From Gordonia sp. KTR9 (GTDB lineage: Bacteria; Actinomycetota; Actinomycetes; Mycobacteriales; Mycobacteriaceae), in assembly GCF_000143885.2 (NCBI RefSeq), contig NC_018581.1:1798001-1862000 (forward strand): DNA of 64,000 nt. Direction: 5' to 3'. The position numbers and the translations under genes are program-made. Numbering within the stretch: position 1 is the first letter of the stretch; each line of letters begins with the position of its first letter. Below are positions 42,914 through 54,418 of this stretch, in pieces. The notes beneath the pieces were generated by a model. It saw only the letters and a list, made by a program, of their open reading frames with translations. It did no database searches and was not told where the DNA came from.

Positions 42914-43891
42914 GTGGTGCAGAAGTTACTGATGAGGCAATTGAGACTGCTGGGGCTACTGGTGATCGCGGTACTCGCCGCGACTGTCGGCGGTGCAGGC
43001 CAGGCGCTCGCCGCCCCAGAGACGACTACACCGGAGACACCCCCGCCGGGTGCGGGGGCGGCGCCGGGCTCGGGAATCCCTCACCTCGACGGAATTCTCG
43101 ATCAGCTGGCAGGCGGGACGGGCTCGGCCGACGGGACCGATGGCACCGGGACGGCCGGGTCGACGAGCCAGATGATCGTCGTGACGGTGCCGAGGGCATC
43201 CGACACCACCGCCACCCTGACGGCTTTCGACCGGGGCGCCGACGGCAGCTGGAAACCGGTCATCGGCCCGACGAAAGCGTTCCTCGGATCGTTGGGTATG
43301 GGCGAGCCGAAGGACAACGTCCACCGGACGCCGCAGGGCACCTTCCCGCTCGACCAGGCTTTCGGTCGCGCCGCGAACCCCGGGACCAAGATGCCCTACC
43401 TGAAGGTCGACCAGCAGGACTGGTGGGACTCGAACATGAAGTCGCCCACCTACAACACCCACGTGCGGCAGCCGCAGAGCCCTGGTGGCGACAGCGAGAA
43501 CCTGTACAACTCCGGCCCGGTCTACGACTACGCGGTCAACATCGCGCACAACCCGCAACGGACCCCGGGCCGGGCCTCGGCGATGTTCTTGCACGTCACC
43601 AACGGTGAGCCGACCATGGGCTGCGTCGCGATCGACCGTGAACTGATGAAGCAGATCCTCGTGTGGCTCGACCCGGCGAAGAACCCCAAGATCACCATCG
43701 GCGTCAACCAGGGGGCACCCGCGGGCGAGGCGCCCGGAGCGACCCCTCAGACCGCTCCGGGCACGACGCCGCCGGGGACGACACCACCCGCTACGTCGGG
43801 TGTCCCGGGTGCCGATGTCCTGACCGGCCTGCTCTCGCAGCTCGTCGGTGTGGTTCCCGCGCTCTTCGGACTCGGCGGTCAGGCGGGCTGA
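42914..43891 (+). CDS. Secreted L,D-transpeptidase-family protein
   Basis: This 325-residue protein starts with a signal peptide (LRLLGLLVIAVLAATVGG, then GQALAAPE). A Pro/Thr/Gly-rich linker follows, then a YkuD-type domain (about 88-275) with HRTPQGTFPLD and the catalytic region FLHVTNGEPTMGCVAID; the Cys follows MG instead of the usual SHGC. A second Pro/Thr-rich linker precedes a hydrophobic C-terminus (LLSQLVGVVPALFGLGG). It probably remodels peptidoglycan 3-3 cross-links outside the membrane. Two consecutive GTG codons (42914, 42917) and an ATG (42932) are possible starts. Confidence 0.82.
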   Translation: MVQKLLMRQLRLLGLLVIAVLAATVGGAGQALAAPETTTPETPPPGAGAAPGSGIPHLDGILDQLAGGTGSADGTDGTGTAGSTSQMIVVTVPRASDTTATLTAFDRGADGSWKPVIGPTKAFLGSLGMGEPKDNVHRTPQGTFPLDQAFGRAANPGTKMPYLKVDQQDWWDSNMKSPTYNTHVRQPQSPGGDSENLYNSGPVYDYAVNIAHNPQRTPGRASAMFLHVTNGEPTMGCVAIDRELMKQILVWLDPAKNPKITIGVNQGAPAGEAPGATPQTAPGTTPPGTTPPATSGVPGADVLTGLLSQLVGVVPALFGLGGQAG

Positions 43892-43909
43892 CTGCTCGTC
43901 GAGCCGGGA

Positions 43910-44116
43910 CTACGAACTCGAGAGGATTGCCCGGGCGCATCGGCACCCGGGGCACCACGTGGCCCCGGAGCGGATGTCCCAGCCGTTGACCCGGGCGAGG
44001 TTGTCCAGATCGGACCGGCGCAGGGGAGCGCGGACGGTGAATCTCCGTCCGCAGCTGTCGCAGTCACGGTCGACGGGCGGCCGTTCGGTTTCCACGGGTG
44101 CGGAAACAACTGTCAT
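43910..44116 (-). CDS. Small zinc-ribbon protein
   Basis: This 68-residue protein has two knuckles, CDSCGRRF and WCPGCRCARA, separated by an Arg-rich spacer (RAPLRRSDLDNLARVNGWDI). It should bind one zinc and may contact RNA, DNA or a protein partner. The ATG at 44116 has AAAGG at suitable spacing. The frame runs open far upstream but loses any protein character. It lies at the end of the universal stress protein/dosR group, after a large hairpin. Confidence 0.7.
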   Translation of the reverse strand: MTVVSAPVETERPPVDRDCDSCGRRFTVRAPLRRSDLDNLARVNGWDIRSGATWCPGCRCARAILSSS

Positions 44117-44178
44117 CGCGAAGCCTTTTGTGTAGATCTTTCGGTCAGTTGATCGTTCTGTCGCTTGACCGGGTGTCG

Positions 44179-44222
44179 GGTCGCTCGTCCCAGGGGCCTC
44201 CCCTCTCCTCGGACGAGCGACC
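44179..44222 (-). terminator. Hairpin between the universal stress protein and zinc-ribbon genes
   Basis: GGTCGCTCGTCC (44179-44190) pairs with GGACGAGCGACC (44211-44222) around a 20-nt loop that itself contains AGGGG-CCT-CCCCT. It could end the stress-protein transcript or attenuate the zinc-ribbon gene. Confidence 0.6.
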
Positions 44223-44301
44223 ATTCCAGTGTCGGAAGATGTGATGCAGATCTCAAGGGCCGAATGACACACAGTTCGGCGGTGGTCCCGCCGAAGCGGT
44301 G

Positions 44302-45198
44302 TCACCGGTCGTGCGGAACGATCAGAACCGGGCACCGGGCCCGTTGAAGAACGGCGAGCGTCGTCGACCCCACCAGCATGCGGTCGAAGCCACCGCGGCC
44401 GCGGGCACCGACCACCACCAGTTGCGCGGCCTGCGCGTGATCGAGCAATGCCCGCGCCGGGCGATCCCGCACGATCGCACATCGGACCCGGACCGCCGGA
44501 TGGTCGTGTCGCAGCCCGGTGAGCTCGTCGTCGAGCCACGTCGCCACGGTGGCGCGTAGGGCCCGCCAGGCGAGCCCGTGCTCGGGGGAGGGCGCTGCCG
44601 GATCGACATCGGACCCGTCGGAGTCGCGCCAGGCATGGACGACCGTGACGGGGACGCCGCGAACCGCCGCCTGCTCGAAGGCGGACGTCGCCGCGAGGCG
44701 GCTCGCGGGTGACCCGTCCACCCCGACCACCACCGCGGCCGACGTCCGCTCCGGCGGGGTCGAACCCGGGTCGCGGATCACGGTCAACGGGCACCGGGAG
44801 TGCTCGGCGAGTGCGAGAGCGACCGACCCCAGTGCCACGCGGTCGCCCGCGCGATGGCCCCGATTGCCGACGACCAGCACTCTCGCCGCCGACGAGGCCT
44901 CGAGCAGAGTGGGTATCGGAGGTGCGCATTCCACCCGCGTCGCGATCCGGACGGGCGACTCCGCAGCCGCACCGCTCGACTCCCTGATCGCACGGCTCGA
45001 TTCGGACAAGGCCCGCTCGGCCCGCCTTCGCAACGGATCGAGCGAGTGCGGGCTCTCGGCGACGAGGCCGGCCGACGGACAGGCGGCGGAGATGAGTTCG
45101 ACCGGCGAATGGTGCAACAGGGCATCGCGAGCGGCCCAGCACGCCGCCGCCCGGGCGGTGGCCGAACCGTCGATCCCGACGATCGTGGACGCAGTCAA
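44302..45198 (-). CDS. Universal stress protein, two tandem USP domains
   Basis: This 298-residue protein has two USP domains (about residues 1-145 and 155-298). Each has the start strand (STIVGIDGSATARAA; AVVVGVDGSPASRLA) and an ATP-binding G-x2-G-x9-G(S/T) motif (VVGNRGHRAGDRVALGSVA; VVGARGRGGFDRMLVGSTT). I chose the TTG at 45198, because GGAGGGG lies 8 bp before it and the length then matches two-domain mycobacterial proteins; an ATG at 45291 would add 31 unlike residues. It lies beside dosR, and many USP genes belong to the DosR hypoxia regulon in mycobacteria. Confidence 0.88.
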   Translation of the reverse strand: MTASTIVGIDGSATARAAACWAARDALLHHSPVELISAACPSAGLVAESPHSLDPLRRRAERALSESSRAIRESSGAAAESPVRIATRVECAPPIPTLLEASSAARVLVVGNRGHRAGDRVALGSVALALAEHSRCPLTVIRDPGSTPPERTSAAVVVGVDGSPASRLAATSAFEQAAVRGVPVTVVHAWRDSDGSDVDPAAPSPEHGLAWRALRATVATWLDDELTGLRHDHPAVRVRCAIVRDRPARALLDHAQAAQLVVVGARGRGGFDRMLVGSTTLAVLQRARCPVLIVPHDR

Positions 45199-45334
45199 CG
45201 CGGCTGCCCCCTCCGCAGGTCGCACACCGGTGACCCCATGGGGCCCATTCACTGAGTACACACCCGGGGTGATGTGTCGCACATGCGCCAAAGATCCCGC
45301 ACATCGAGGACCAAGGACCCATGCGCGGCGTGGT

Positions 45335-45982
45335 TCAGCGGCGTCGTTCGCGATTCGCGGACTTCGCCGCGTACACCGCCGCCTGGGTCCGCCGTTCCAT
45401 CCCGAGTTTGCCGAGCAGTCGCGAGACGTAGTTCTTGACCGTCTTCTCGGCGAGGTGCATCCGCGCGGCGATCTGTCGGTTCGTCAGACCCTCCCCGAGC
45501 AGGGCGAGGAGCGTGCGGTCCTGCTCGCTGAGGCCGTCGTGGGGCGGTTCTTCGGCATCCTTCCGGGCGCGCAGTCGATCCATCAGCGCCGCGGCGGCGC
45601 GGTTGTCCAGCAGGGACCGCCCTGCTCCGACCTCGGCGATCGCTCGCGCGAGTTCCATTCCGGTGATGTCCTTGATGACGTATCCGCTGGCGCCGGCCAG
45701 GATGGCGTCCATCATCGCCTCGTCATCGGTCAGGGAGGTCAGCATCAGGCAGTGCAGGCCGTCGACACTGCTCAACAGCTCCCGGCACAGCTCGATGCCG
45801 CTGCCGTCGGGGAGTCGGACGTCGAGCACGGCGACATCCGGTCGTACCGCCGGTACCCGGGCCAGCGCCTGCGCGACGGTGGCGGCCTCGCCGACCACCT
45901 CGAGATCGGGGTCGGACTCGAGCAATTCGACGAGACCCCGTCGGACGATTTCATGGTCGTCGACCAGGAAGACCCTGATCAT
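45335..45982 (-). CDS. dosR: Dormancy response regulator DosR/DevR
   Basis: This 215-residue NarL/FixJ-type regulator has receiver residues D8, D9, phospho-acceptor D54 ([10 protein letters not shown]), T82 and K104, the same positions as in mycobacterial DevR. The C-terminal LuxR-type helix-turn-helix includes [20 protein letters not shown] and the closing [18 protein letters not shown]. It should activate genes for hypoxia, nitric oxide and dormancy when phosphorylated by the divergent sensor kinase. The ATG at 45982 has GGAGGGAGA upstream; longer frames are rejected. Unlike M. tuberculosis, kinase and regulator are divergent. Confidence 0.93.
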   Translation of the reverse strand: MIRVFLVDDHEIVRRGLVELLESDPDLEVVGEAATVAQALARVPAVRPDVAVLDVRLPDGSGIELCRELLSSVDGLHCLMLTSLTDDEAMMDAILAGASGYVIKDITGMELARAIAEVGAGRSLLDNRAAAALMDRLRARKDAEEPPHDGLSEQDRTLLALLGEGLTNRQIAARMHLAEKTVKNYVSRLLGKLGMERRTQAAVYAAKSANRERRR

Positions 45983-46062
45983 GCCGTCTCCCTCCGGCAT
46001 CGGACACCTGCATCGAATTGTAAGACTTTCCGATCGCATTTCGTAAATGTCCGCACGCCTAA

Positions 46063-48155
<2,093 letters not shown>

Positions 48156-48177
48156 CGATGCGCAGGGCCAAGGAACG

Positions 48178-48867
48178 TCAGCCGGTGTGACCTCTCTTCA
48201 GTTCGAAGCCGGCCACGTGGCCGTGGGGATCATCGGTGCGTGGGGCTGTCGCCATCTCGATCTGCGCTCGTGCCTGGTCGAGGACCGGGGTGTCGGGATC
48301 CAGGACGGAGAGGTAGCGGTCGTGCGCGGCCAGCGCGTGGACGGCCGTGTCGATCTGATCCTCGACGTCGACGCCGTGGGTCGCCGCGGGACCGTTCTCG
48401 AACAACCACGGCGGTGGGGACTCCAGGGCGTCGTAGGCGTCGAGCACGGCCGCGGCGAACTCCATGTGATCGCGCTGGTTGGGCATTCCCGGCGCCCACT
48501 CGGGACCCCCGAACAGCGAGACGATCACCTGCGGGCGGAAGCGTTCGACGGTCTCGGCGATCTTGGCCCGCAACTCGGGGACGTTGCGGATGTCGCTGTC
48601 GGGGAAGCCCCAGAACTCGACCTCGTCGACGCCGACGATCGAGGCGGACGCGCGCTGCTCCGCTTCCCGCAGGGGCCCGCACTCGGCGGGTGAGAGACCT
48701 TCGATGCCCCGCTCACCACTCGAGGCCAGCGCGTAGACGACGCGTCTGCCCTCGCCGGTCCATCGGGCGACGGCGGCGGCCATCCCGTACTCGGGATCGT
48801 CGGGGTGGGCGACGAGCACGAGTGCGGTCTGCCAGTCGGTGGGGATGGGAAGCAGCTGCGCCGCCAC
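48178..48867 (-). CDS. PIG-L/LmbE-family deacetylase
   Basis: This 229-residue protein has an intact PIG-L pattern: ALVLVAHPDDPEYGMAAAVARW, VVYALASSGERG, REAEQRASASIVGVDEVEFWG, and a distal region with NQRDHMEFAAAVLDAY supplying a histidine. The usual DDE is DDP here (HPDDPE), as in a subset of the family. It should hydrolyse an N-acetylglucosaminyl or related amide bond; the substrate is unknown. The GTG is five bases after the fumC stop, so translation is coupled. Confidence 0.82.
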   Translation of the reverse strand: MAAQLLPIPTDWQTALVLVAHPDDPEYGMAAAVARWTGEGRRVVYALASSGERGIEGLSPAECGPLREAEQRASASIVGVDEVEFWGFPDSDIRNVPELRAKIAETVERFRPQVIVSLFGGPEWAPGMPNQRDHMEFAAAVLDAYDALESPPPWLFENGPAATHGVDVEDQIDTAVHALAAHDRYLSVLDPDTPVLDQARAQIEMATAPRTDDPHGHVAGFELKRGHTG

Positions 48868-48872
48868 GGTTC

Positions 48873-50288
48873 TCAGCGCTCCCGGTCGAGATTGGCCATC
48901 TTCAACACGTCGAGCCGGGCGTCGAGTTCGGCCTCGGTCAGCGTGTCGCCGACCAGTCCGCGATCCAGGACGGTCTCGCGAATCGTCTTGCCCTCCTTGA
49001 GGGCCTGCTTGGCCACGGCGGCCGCCTCCTCGTAACCGATGGCGCTGTTGAGCGGGGTGACGATCGACGGTGAACTCTCCGCGAGGGTGCGCAATCGCTC
49101 GGTGTTGGCCTGCAGGCCGGAGATGCAGCGATCGGCGAACAGCCGCGAGACGTTGGCGAGCAGTTTCAGGGACTCGAGGACGTTGCGGGCCATCATCGGG
49201 ATGTAGACGTTGAGTTCGAAGGCGCCGTTGCCGCCGCCCCACGTGACCGCGGCGTCGTTGCCGATGACCTGCGCCGCCACCTGTGTGACCGCCTCGGGCA
49301 GAACGGGATTGACCTTGCCCGGCATGATGGAGCTGCCCGGCTGGAGGTCGGGGAGGAGGATCTCGCCGAGTCCGGTGAGCGGACCGGAGCCCATCCAGCG
49401 GACGTCGTTCGCGATCTTGGTCAGCGACACCGCGACCGTCTTGAGCTGGCCGGAGAGTTCGACGAGCCCGTCGCGGGCCGCCTGCGCCTCGAAGTTGTCC
49501 TTCGCGAGCGTCAGGGCCTCGACGCCGGTCAGCCGCACGAGTTCGGCGACCACCTTGGTTCCGAAACCGTCCGGCGCGTTGAGGCCCGTGCCGACGGCGG
49601 TGCCGCCGATGGGCAGTTCGCCGACGCGGGGGAGGGTGGCGGTGATGCGCTCGATGCCCGCCTCGACCTGGCGTGCATAGCCGCCGAACTCCTGGCCCAG
49701 CGTGACCGGCACGGCGTCCATCAGATGCGTGCGGCCGCTCTTGACGACCTCACGCCATTCGGTTGCCTTGTCGCTCAACGCCTTCTGCAGATGCTCCAGC
49801 GCCGGGATCAGGTCGGTGACCGCGGCTTCGGTGGCGGCGACGTGCGTCGCCGTCGGGAAGGTGTCGTTCGACGACTGCGACATGTTGACGTGATCGTTGG
49901 GATGGACGTCCACGCCGCGTGACTTGGCGATCGACGCGATGACCTCGTTCGTGTTCATGTTCGAGCTGGTGCCCGAACCGGTCTGGAACACATCGATCGG
50001 GAACTGGTCGTCGTGGCGGCCGTCGGCGATCTCGGTGGCCGCGGCGACGATGGCATCGGCTTTCTCCGGGTCGAGGAGACCGAGGTCGGCATTGACCGTG
50101 GCGCAGGCCGCCTTCAGCAGTCCCATCGCGCGGATCTGGGTCCGCTCGAGCGGCCGTCCGCTGATCGGGAAGTTCTCGACGGCGCGCTGCGTCTGGGCCC
50201 GCCACAGGGCGTCGACGGGTACCTGCACCTCGCCCATGGTGTCGTGCTCGGTGCGGTACCGCTGCTCATTGCCCTGTGCTCCGGTCAT
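48873..50288 (-). CDS. fumC: Fumarate hydratase class II
   Basis: This 471-residue iron-independent fumarase interconverts fumarate and malate in the TCA cycle. Signature motifs are [14 protein letters not shown], the catalytic SS-loop [12 protein letters not shown] near residue 325, and [20 protein letters not shown]. It matches Rv1098c in position. It follows the class I fumarase gene by 7 bp in a leftward operon, giving two unrelated enzymes for the same reaction. Confidence 0.95.
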   Translation of the reverse strand: MTGAQGNEQRYRTEHDTMGEVQVPVDALWRAQTQRAVENFPISGRPLERTQIRAMGLLKAACATVNADLGLLDPEKADAIVAAATEIADGRHDDQFPIDVFQTGSGTSSNMNTNEVIASIAKSRGVDVHPNDHVNMSQSSNDTFPTATHVAATEAAVTDLIPALEHLQKALSDKATEWREVVKSGRTHLMDAVPVTLGQEFGGYARQVEAGIERITATLPRVGELPIGGTAVGTGLNAPDGFGTKVVAELVRLTGVEALTLAKDNFEAQAARDGLVELSGQLKTVAVSLTKIANDVRWMGSGPLTGLGEILLPDLQPGSSIMPGKVNPVLPEAVTQVAAQVIGNDAAVTWGGGNGAFELNVYIPMMARNVLESLKLLANVSRLFADRCISGLQANTERLRTLAESSPSIVTPLNSAIGYEEAAAVAKQALKEGKTIRETVLDRGLVGDTLTEAELDARLDVLKMANLDRER

Positions 50289-50295
50289 CGGTGTC

Positions 50296-51993
50296 CTACT
50301 CCTTCGATCGAATCCTTATGCCGCTCAGCGGGACGTTCACGGCCCCGCTCGGGTCGGTGAAAAAGTCGTTGCCCTTGTCGTCAACAACGATGAACGCGGG
50401 AAAATTCTCGACCTCGATCTTCCACACGGCCTCCATGCCGAGCTCGGGGTACTCGATGATCTCCTGGCTCTTGATGCAGTCGAGCGCCAGACGCGCCGCG
50501 GGTCCGCCGATCGAGCCGAGGTAGAAACCGCCGTGCGAGCCGCACGCATCGGTGACCTGCTTGGACCGATTTCCCTTGGCCAGCATGACCATCGAGCCGC
50601 CGGCCGCCTGGAACTGCTCGACGTAGCTGTCCATCCGGCCGGCCGTCGTCGGCCCGAACGATCCGGAGGCCATGCCCTCGGGGGTCTTCGCCGGTCCCGC
50701 GTAGTAGACGGGGTGGTCGCGGAGGTAGTCGGGCATCGGTTCGCCGGCGTCGAGGCGCTCCTTGATCTTGGCGTGCGCGATGTCTCGCGCGACGACGAGT
50801 GGCCCGGTCAGCGACAGACGGGTCTTGACCGGGTACTGCGAGAGCTGGGCGAGGATCTCCGGCATCGGACGGTTGAGGTCGACCTCGACCACCTCGCCGC
50901 CCGAGATGTCCTCGGCCACACCGGCTGCGGGCATGTACTTGGCCGGATCGGTCTCGAGCTGTTCGAGGAAGACGCCGTCGGCGGTGATCTTGCCGAGTGC
51001 CTGACGGTCGGCCGAACACGACACCGCGATCGCGACCGGGCACGACGCGCCGTGGCGGGGCAGCCGCACGACACGCACGTCGTGGCAGAAGTACTTGCCG
51101 CCGAACTGCGCACCGATACCGAAGGACTGGGTCAGCTTGAACACCTTGTCCTCGAGTTCGAGGTCACGGAAACCGTGCGCCGACATCGAACCCTGCGTGG
51201 GCAGGTTGTCGAGGTAGTGCGCCGACGCGTATTTGGCGGTCTTGAGCGCGAATTCGGCTGAGGTGCCGCCGATCACGACGGCAAGGTGGTACGGCGGGCA
51301 CGCCGCGGTGCCGAGCGAGCGGATCTTCTCGTCGAGGAACTTCAGAATGCTCTTCGGGTTCAGGATCGCCTTGGTCTCCTGGAACAGGAACGACTTGTTG
51401 GCACTGCCACCGCCCTTGGCCATGAACAGGAACTTGTACTCCGGCCCCTTGGGCCCCTGTTCGGTGGCGTAGATCTCCACCTGGGCGGGCAGGTTGGAGC
51501 CGGTGTTCTTCTCTTCGTAGGTCGTCAGCGGGGCGAGCTGCGAGTAGCGCAGGTTGAGCTGGGTGTAGGCGTCGTAGACACCCCGAGAGATGGCCTCGGC
51601 GTCGTCAGTGCCGGTCAGCACCCCTTCACTCTTCTTGCCCATCACGATCGCGGTGCCGGTGTCCTGACACATCGGCAACACGCCCCCCGCGGAGATGTTG
51701 ACGTTCTTCAGCAGGTCGAGCGCGACGAACCGGTCGTTACCCGAGGCCTCCGGGTCGTCGATGATCTTGCGCAGCTGCGCGAGATGAGCCGGGCGCAGGT
51801 AGTGGCTGATGTCGTGCATGGCCTCGGCGGTGAGCCGCCGGATGGCCTCCGGGTCGACCTGCAGGAAAGTTCGGCCGCCGGCGGTGAAGGTGGACACACC
51901 GTCGGCGGTGATCAACCGGTACGGGGTCTCGTCGGCGCCGGTGGGGAGCAGATCAGAGTAGAGAAACTCGGGGGCTGAGGCTGGTTTACTCAC
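50296..51993 (-). CDS. fumA: Fumarate hydratase class I (iron-sulfur)
   Basis: This roughly 565-residue [4Fe-4S] fumarase of the single-chain FumA/B type has cysteines in [23 protein letters not shown] (with nearby [15 protein letters not shown]) and the C-terminal beta domain ([20 protein letters not shown] and [14 protein letters not shown]). Fumarases of this class are oxygen-sensitive. The GTG at 51993 is preferred, because TACGAT ends seven bases before it; an ATG at 52002 overlaps that element. It sits between glpX and fumC. M. tuberculosis has only the class II gene at this locus. Confidence 0.9.
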   Translation of the reverse strand: MSKPASAPEFLYSDLLPTGADETPYRLITADGVSTFTAGGRTFLQVDPEAIRRLTAEAMHDISHYLRPAHLAQLRKIIDDPEASGNDRFVALDLLKNVNISAGGVLPMCQDTGTAIVMGKKSEGVLTGTDDAEAISRGVYDAYTQLNLRYSQLAPLTTYEEKNTGSNLPAQVEIYATEQGPKGPEYKFLFMAKGGGSANKSFLFQETKAILNPKSILKFLDEKIRSLGTAACPPYHLAVVIGGTSAEFALKTAKYASAHYLDNLPTQGSMSAHGFRDLELEDKVFKLTQSFGIGAQFGGKYFCHDVRVVRLPRHGASCPVAIAVSCSADRQALGKITADGVFLEQLETDPAKYMPAAGVAEDISGGEVVEVDLNRPMPEILAQLSQYPVKTRLSLTGPLVVARDIAHAKIKERLDAGEPMPDYLRDHPVYYAGPAKTPEGMASGSFGPTTAGRMDSYVEQFQAAGGSMVMLAKGNRSKQVTDACGSHGGFYLGSIGGPAARLALDCIKSQEIIEYPELGMEAVWKIEVENFPAFIVVDDKGNDFFTDPSGAVNVPLSGIRIRSKE

Positions 51994-52000
51994 GGACCGC

Positions 52001-52006
52001 ATCGTA
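52001..52006 (-). promoter_or_regulatory. -10 element TACGAT for the class I fumarase gene
   Basis: On the minus strand TACGAT is followed by seven bases and GTG at 51993, supporting a leaderless internal promoter within the glpX-fumarase operon. Confidence 0.45.
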
Positions 52007-52076
52007 TCGCCCGCCCGAACGGCCCCACGCCACAGGTTGACTCGTGAAGTCACCGGCGTGGGGGCCGAACCGGGTC

Positions 52077-53072
52077 TCAGAGATCGATGCGGGAGTAGCC
52101 GCGGAGCTTGGCCGGCTTGTGAACGGCCTCGATGCGACGGACGGTGCCGGACTTCGAGCGCATCACCAGCGACCGGGTCGTCGCTCCGTTGGGTCGGTAG
52201 GTGACGCCGCGCAGCATGTCGCCGTTGGTGACGCCGGTGGCGCAGAAGAAGGCGTTCTCGCCGCTGACGAGGATGTCATTGGTCAGCACGCGGTCCAGGT
52301 CGTGGCCGGCGTCGAGGGCCTTCTGACGCTCTTCGTCGTTGCGCGGCCACAGCTTGCCCTGGATCTCGCCGCCCATGCACTTCATCGCCACCGCGGTGAT
52401 GATGCCCTCGGGGGTGCCGCCGACGCCCATGAGCATGTCGACGGTGGAGTAGTCGTCGGCGGCCGCGACCGCACCGGCGACGTCGCCGTCGGAGATGAGG
52501 CGGATCTTGGCGCCGGCCGCCCGGATCTCACCGATGAGATCGGCGTGGCGGGGACGGTCGAGGACGATGACCGTCAGATCGGCGACGTCGATGCCCTTCG
52601 CCTTGGCGACCGAGTTGATGTTCCACTCGACGGACTCGTTGATGTTGATGGCGCCCTTGGCGTCGGGGCCGACGGCGATCTTGTCCATGTAGAACACGGC
52701 CGACGGGTCGTACATGGTGCCGCGTTCGCTGACCGCGATCACCGAGATCGAGTTGGGGCGTCCCTCGGCCATCAGGGTGGTGCCGTCGATGGGGTCGACG
52801 GCGACATCGCAGTCGGGTCCCTCGCCGTTGCCGACCTCCTCGCCGTTGTAGAGCATCGGCGCCTCGTCCTTCTCGCCTTCGCCGATGACCACGACACCGC
52901 GCATCGACACCGACGAGAGCAGCTCGCGCATCGCGTCGACCGCTGCGCCGTCACCGCCGTTCTTGTCGCCCCGGCCGACCCAGCGCCCGGCCGCGAGTGC
53001 AGCCGACTCGGTCACGCGGACCAACTCCATCGCGAGGTTGCGGTCCGGGGCCTGGTGGGTGCTGACGGTCAT
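52077..53072 (-). CDS. glpX: Class II fructose-1,6-bisphosphatase
   Basis: This 331-residue enzyme hydrolyses fructose 1,6-bisphosphate in gluconeogenesis. Metal and substrate motifs are [32 protein letters not shown] and [17 protein letters not shown], with [20 protein letters not shown] later. It corresponds to Rv1099c. GAGGAG lies about 10 bases ahead of the ATG at 53072; the longer frame to 53156 is rejected. It is the first gene of the leftward cluster with the two fumarases and divergent from the DUF4245 gene. Confidence 0.95.
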   Translation of the reverse strand: MTVSTHQAPDRNLAMELVRVTESAALAAGRWVGRGDKNGGDGAAVDAMRELLSSVSMRGVVVIGEGEKDEAPMLYNGEEVGNGEGPDCDVAVDPIDGTTLMAEGRPNSISVIAVSERGTMYDPSAVFYMDKIAVGPDAKGAININESVEWNINSVAKAKGIDVADLTVIVLDRPRHADLIGEIRAAGAKIRLISDGDVAGAVAAADDYSTVDMLMGVGGTPEGIITAVAMKCMGGEIQGKLWPRNDEERQKALDAGHDLDRVLTNDILVSGENAFFCATGVTNGDMLRGVTYRPNGATTRSLVMRSKSGTVRRIEAVHKPAKLRGYSRIDL

Positions 53073-53193
53073 GGGCAATCGACTCCTCTGTACGGCGCTG
53101 GTCGCCTGGGCGGCGCCGAGTGATCGTGGCGGTGGTCTCGAAGACCATCCTTGCATGTCACACCGGCCATTCGGTCAGTGACCCTGCTGGTGG

Positions 53194-53199
53194 GATACT
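53194..53199 (+). promoter_or_regulatory. -10 element GATACT for the DUF4245 gene
   Basis: GATACT is followed by seven bases and the ATG at 53207, with no Shine-Dalgarno sequence. Confidence 0.45.
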
Positions 53200-53206
53200 C
53201 GGCGCC

Positions 53207-53785
53207 ATGGCAGACAAACCCCGCATCCTGATCAACGGTAAGGACATGTTCTGGTCGTTGGTGCCGTTGCTCGCGCTGTGTGCGTTGGTGCTGATCGCCT
53301 CGGGGAACTGCTCGGTCGGGGCGTCCAAGGACGTGGCCGACAGCAAGCTGCCGCCGTTCGACGTGGTCAGCGCACTGAACGCGGATGCCAGTCAGCTGGC
53401 GTTCCCGATCCGCCGCCCGCCGACCCCGGAGGGATGGCGACCCAACTCGGGGTCGTCCGACGCCATCGAGGGACATCGGGTCAGCACGGTGGGGTGGCTG
53501 AGCAGCAGCGGCGCCTACGTACAGCTCAGCCAGTCCGATGCGCCTGAGGACGTGCTCGTGCCCTATCTGGGCGGCAACGGAGGTGACTTCGGCGACATCT
53601 CCGGCACCGGTACCCGTCAGGCGGGCGGGCGCCAGTGGGTGACCTACGAGACCGCGGAGGGCAAGAAGTTCTGGATCACCGATCTGGGCGACGTGCGCAT
53701 CGCGGTGCTGTCGCGGGGCAACGATGCCGACATCGAGACGATCGCGTCGTCGGTCGTCACCCAGGCGCCGTTGCAATTGGGGTAG
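53207..53785 (+). CDS. DUF4245 membrane-anchored protein
   Basis: This 192-residue protein has a short cytoplasmic start, one membrane helix (MFWSLVPLLALCALVLIAS) and an extracytoplasmic alpha/beta domain with repeated W-x-P/P-x-x-W features (TPEGWRPNSG, GGRQWVTYETAEGKKFWITD). It matches DUF4245 and the position of Rv1100 next to glpX. Function is unknown. Confidence 0.85.
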   Translation: MADKPRILINGKDMFWSLVPLLALCALVLIASGNCSVGASKDVADSKLPPFDVVSALNADASQLAFPIRRPPTPEGWRPNSGSSDAIEGHRVSTVGWLSSSGAYVQLSQSDAPEDVLVPYLGGNGGDFGDISGTGTRQAGGRQWVTYETAEGKKFWITDLGDVRIAVLSRGNDADIETIASSVVTQAPLQLG

Positions 53786-53842
53786 CGCACTACTCGTGAG
53801 AACGGGGTCCCGAGTTCCTAGCGTCGTCTCCAGGAGGCGCTC

Positions 53843-54172
53843 ATGGCTGGGGGATCTGGGTTCGGCCCGCACTTCGTGTGGGCGAGGCTCGCGTTGGTCG
53901 CGGTCCTGGTGCCATTGGTGGTGACCGTGCCGGTGCAGAGCGTCGGCGCGACCGTGAACCGGACCGCGCCGGTCGCCGGGATCGCGGCGACCGCACCCGA
54001 TCCGGGCGTCGTCGGGCCGACCTCCGACGACGCCGTCGGGTGGCCGCTTTCCTCCCCGGTGAGGGGCGGGGAGGATCGGCGGCCGGTCCTCGCGCGAGCC
54101 GGTGCGCGCCCGACCGCCGACCATGCCCGCGTCAGCGCCCTCGACCACGAACTGCTCGCGCGGTTCGAGTGA
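53843..54172 (+). CDS. Hypothetical secreted or anchored small protein
   Basis: This 109-residue ORF has a strong AGGAGG six bases before its ATG. The N-terminus has a signal or anchor helix (ARLALVAVLVPLVVTVPVQS), followed by an Ala/Pro/Arg-rich, probably disordered stretch. No family is recognised. Its stop abuts the stop of the convergent xseB. The strong ribosome binding site supports expression; the weak coding character limits confidence. Confidence 0.55.
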   Translation: MAGGSGFGPHFVWARLALVAVLVPLVVTVPVQSVGATVNRTAPVAGIAATAPDPGVVGPTSDDAVGWPLSSPVRGGEDRRPVLARAGARPTADHARVSALDHELLARFE

Positions 54173-54418
54173 TCAGTCGTCGTCCTCATCGCCGGGATCG
54201 GCGCCCTTGTCGGTGATCGCCGCCTCGATGCGCGTCCGGGCCCCGCGCAGGTGTTCCTCGCAGCGCGTGGCGAGGGCCTCTCCGCGTTCCCAGAGTGCGA
54301 GCGAGGCGTCGAGATCGAGCCCGCCGTGCTCGAGGGTGGTGACGATCTCGGCGAGCTCGTCCCGTGCCTCCTCGTACCCGAGTTCCTGGATGGGAGTGGA
54401 TGTCTCGTCGGTGCTCAC
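54173..54418 (-). CDS. xseB: Exodeoxyribonuclease VII small subunit
   Basis: This 81-residue subunit is mostly helical: [20 protein letters not shown], then [22 protein letters not shown], and an acidic tail. It binds XseA to form the single-strand exonuclease VII. The GTG start overlaps the xseA stop (GTGA), a coupled pair as in most bacteria. It matches Rv1107c. Confidence 0.93.
   Translation of the reverse strand: MSTDETSTPIQELGYEEARDELAEIVTTLEHGGLDLDASLALWERGEALATRCEEHLRGARTRIEAAITDKGADPGDEDDD

Noticed and set aside
45306..45322. Possible DosR box upstream of the universal stress protein gene
   Set aside because: The minus strand reads GGGTCCTTGGTCC, a direct repeat rather than the GGGAC...GTCCC inverted repeat of DosR sites; too many mismatches to call.
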